Origin: Campylobacterales bacterium
GTDB lineage: Bacteria > Campylobacterota > Campylobacteria > Campylobacterales > QNZT01
Direction: 5' to 3'
Length of the DNA: 47,208 bases
Assembly: GCA_027084135.1 (NCBI GenBank)
Contig: JALWLO010000075.1
Coordinates: 1-47,208, forward strand
The position numbers and the translations under genes are program-made. The notes beneath the pieces are model-generated. The model had not been told where the DNA came from. It saw only the letters and a program-made list of their open reading frames with translations, and did not search any database. Below, one piece after another: positions 46,378 through 47,208 of this stretch; the first letter of the stretch is position 1, and every line of letters starts with the position of its first letter.

Positions 46378-46402
46378 GTTAGTACTAACTTTAGTACTAA
46401 CT
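46377..46402. repeat. Tandem TTAGTACTAA palindromes forming a hairpin
   Basis: Two TTAGTACTAA copies 2 bp apart, the first within the 14-bp palindrome AGTTAGTACTAACT. Together they can pair AGTTAGTAC with GTACTAACT (9 bp, 8-nt loop). Lies across the end of gspG and convergent DUF2853 gene, so may also act as a terminator. Confidence 0.75.
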
Positions 46403-47134
46403 AAGCATTGACTCCTTTTTAAACTTTTTCGCTAACGCATAGTAAAAGGTCGCTCTATATTTATTTCTGACACCTTTTAATGTTTCGCAAACCTCTTTGA
46501 TAGCGCTATCGAGCTTCTCATCAGACTCGGTTAAAGCGAGTTTTTTCTGTAAAAAGTTTTTCTTCACTCTATCAAGCTCTTTTGGATCGGAACAAGAGAC
46601 ACTCTCCGCATCTTTATTGTAAATGGAAGGTCCTAGATTTTTCACAACCAACCTTAAAAAATCATCATCTACTTCACCATAATACTTTTTGATCTGAGCG
46701 GCATATCTTTTGATCTTCTCCTCTCTCTTATTTAGAGCTTTAGAAGAGTTCATAGTGCGAAAGCTTTTTGTAGATTTTTCAGATTTCGTATCACTTTTAC
46801 CTTTGGTTATTTTTATCTTTTTTGAAGACTCTTTAGAAACTGATTTTGTACTGCTTTTAGCCTTTTTTGTCACTACTTTGTTCTCTTCTTTTGTCTCATT
46901 AATAGCAGTTTTTTGTGAAGTTAATTCCTCTTTACTCTCCGCTTTGATCACTTTTGCACTCTCTTTGTTAGGCTTTTCCTCGCTACCACTTTTTAATGTA
47001 GCACTTTGCCTCTTTGCCTCCTCAATAGAGTGTTCAGTATATGTTCTTAACTCCTCTCTCTTTCTCCTAATCTTCTCTTGGGTATTCTTAAAAACAGAAA
47101 CTGTCAACTTCACTATAGCCAAATCTTTTAACAT
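46397..47134 (-). CDS. DUF2853-domain protein with lysine-rich N-terminal extension
   Basis: 245 aa. Residues about 140-245 (RYAAQIKKYYGEVDDDFLRL, VVKNLGPSIYNKD, CSDPKELDRVKKNFLQKKL, YRATFYYALAKKF) match the DUF2853 family, usually a stand-alone protein of about 110 aa of unknown function. The first 135 residues are a K/E/S/T-rich low-complexity region with repeated basic SK/KS motifs, reminiscent of histone-like tails; nucleic-acid contact is speculative. GGAGGAGG is a strong ribosome site. A weak -10-like TATTAT lies just upstream. Converges with gspG. Confidence 0.83.
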   Translation of the reverse strand: MLKDLAIVKLTVSVFKNTQEKIRRKREELRTYTEHSIEEAKRQSATLKSGSEEKPNKESAKVIKAESKEELTSQKTAINETKEENKVVTKKAKSSTKSVSKESSKKIKITKGKSDTKSEKSTKSFRTMNSSKALNKREEKIKRYAAQIKKYYGEVDDDFLRLVVKNLGPSIYNKDAESVSCSDPKELDRVKKNFLQKKLALTESDEKLDSAIKEVCETLKGVRNKYRATFYYALAKKFKKESMLS

Positions 47135-47208
47135 AAGTTCCTCCTCCTATAATACATTTACAATCACTATCACCTTACAGGGATAGAGATTGTAATGGGT
47201 TTGTGTTA

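Noticed and set aside
1-47208. tRNA, rRNA, CRISPR arrays, prophage or transposase genes
   Set aside because: Intergenic gaps are nearly all below 150 bp. No cloverleaf, regular direct-repeat array or mobile-element protein was found by eye.

Overview
The window looks like a chromosomal segment of a Campylobacterota (Epsilonproteobacteria) bacterium, probably a sulfur-oxidising free-living lineage of the Sulfurovum/Sulfurimonas type. The evidence is the moderately low GC, many TTG/GTG starts, tight overlaps between genes, a Helicobacter/Campylobacter-style Csd3/Pgp3 peptidase and PgbA-like protein, a ComEC without its metallo-beta-lactamase domain, and a sulfide:quinone oxidoreductase. This assignment is inference from gene content. 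I cannot name the species.

Layout: 0-3.9 kb holds kdsB (minus) and, divergently, a TrmN6-like methyltransferase, a YkgJ cysteine-cluster protein, a TPR lipoprotein and trpC. 3.9-5.6 kb is a TRAP transporter membrane pair (dctQM) without its binding protein. 5.7-9.2 kb (minus) is fapA-ruvA-ddl. 9.3-15.2 kb (plus) is murJ-cysS-msbA-like plus two membrane-anchored proteins of unknown function. 15.3-18.4 kb (minus) holds a UDP-sugar-type Nudix hydrolase, mgtE and an M23 endopeptidase. 18.5-21.4 kb (plus) is a PgbA-like protein, glcD and a YihY/BrkB protein. 21.3-27 kb (minus) is comEC, dnaB, ispG and priA. 27.3 kb is a lone pseudopilin (minus). 27.9-32.5 kb (plus) is uvrB, ppk1 and a gamma carbonic anhydrase-like protein. 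32.6-35.3 kb (plus) is the most unusual gene group: sqr, a 57-aa membrane protein absent from the ORF track, and a peptide-deformylase-like protein that lacks the catalytic motifs and carries three C-terminal membrane segments. 35.3-37.3 kb (minus) is a DnaQ-type exonuclease, trpF and rpe. 37.4-45.9 kb (minus) is a compact type II secretion operon gspK-L-M-N-C-D-E-F, with gspG divergent and downstream a DUF2853 protein with a long lysine-rich extension.

Two sequence-level systems run across the genes. First, the palindrome TAGTACTA (full form TTAGTACTAA) occurs 32 times by my hand count, where base composition alone predicts about one or two. 29 copies are inside genes, read only as (L/V)VL or xST(K/N/I). 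Eight exact or near copies fall in the 1.8 kb dctQM pair. It resembles the cyanobacterial HIP1 phenomenon, with a different sequence. Second, a family of intergenic terminal-inverted-repeat elements (end sequence ATCCCAAATTTTGCATTA) exists as a 250-bp copy, a 65-bp deletion derivative and degenerate copies, three of them just upstream of minus-strand genes (priA, rpe, ispG).

Other points: priA appears to start with ATA, because its conserved N-terminal domain is open but has no ATG/GTG/TTG in frame; kdsB and the methyltransferase share a near-perfect 16-bp dyad holding both ribosome binding sites; fapA has a sigma28-like promoter. No tRNA, rRNA, CRISPR, transposase or prophage gene was seen. 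No gene-free stretch exceeds 300 bases; the longest, 26989-27270, is almost entirely the 250-bp repeat element.
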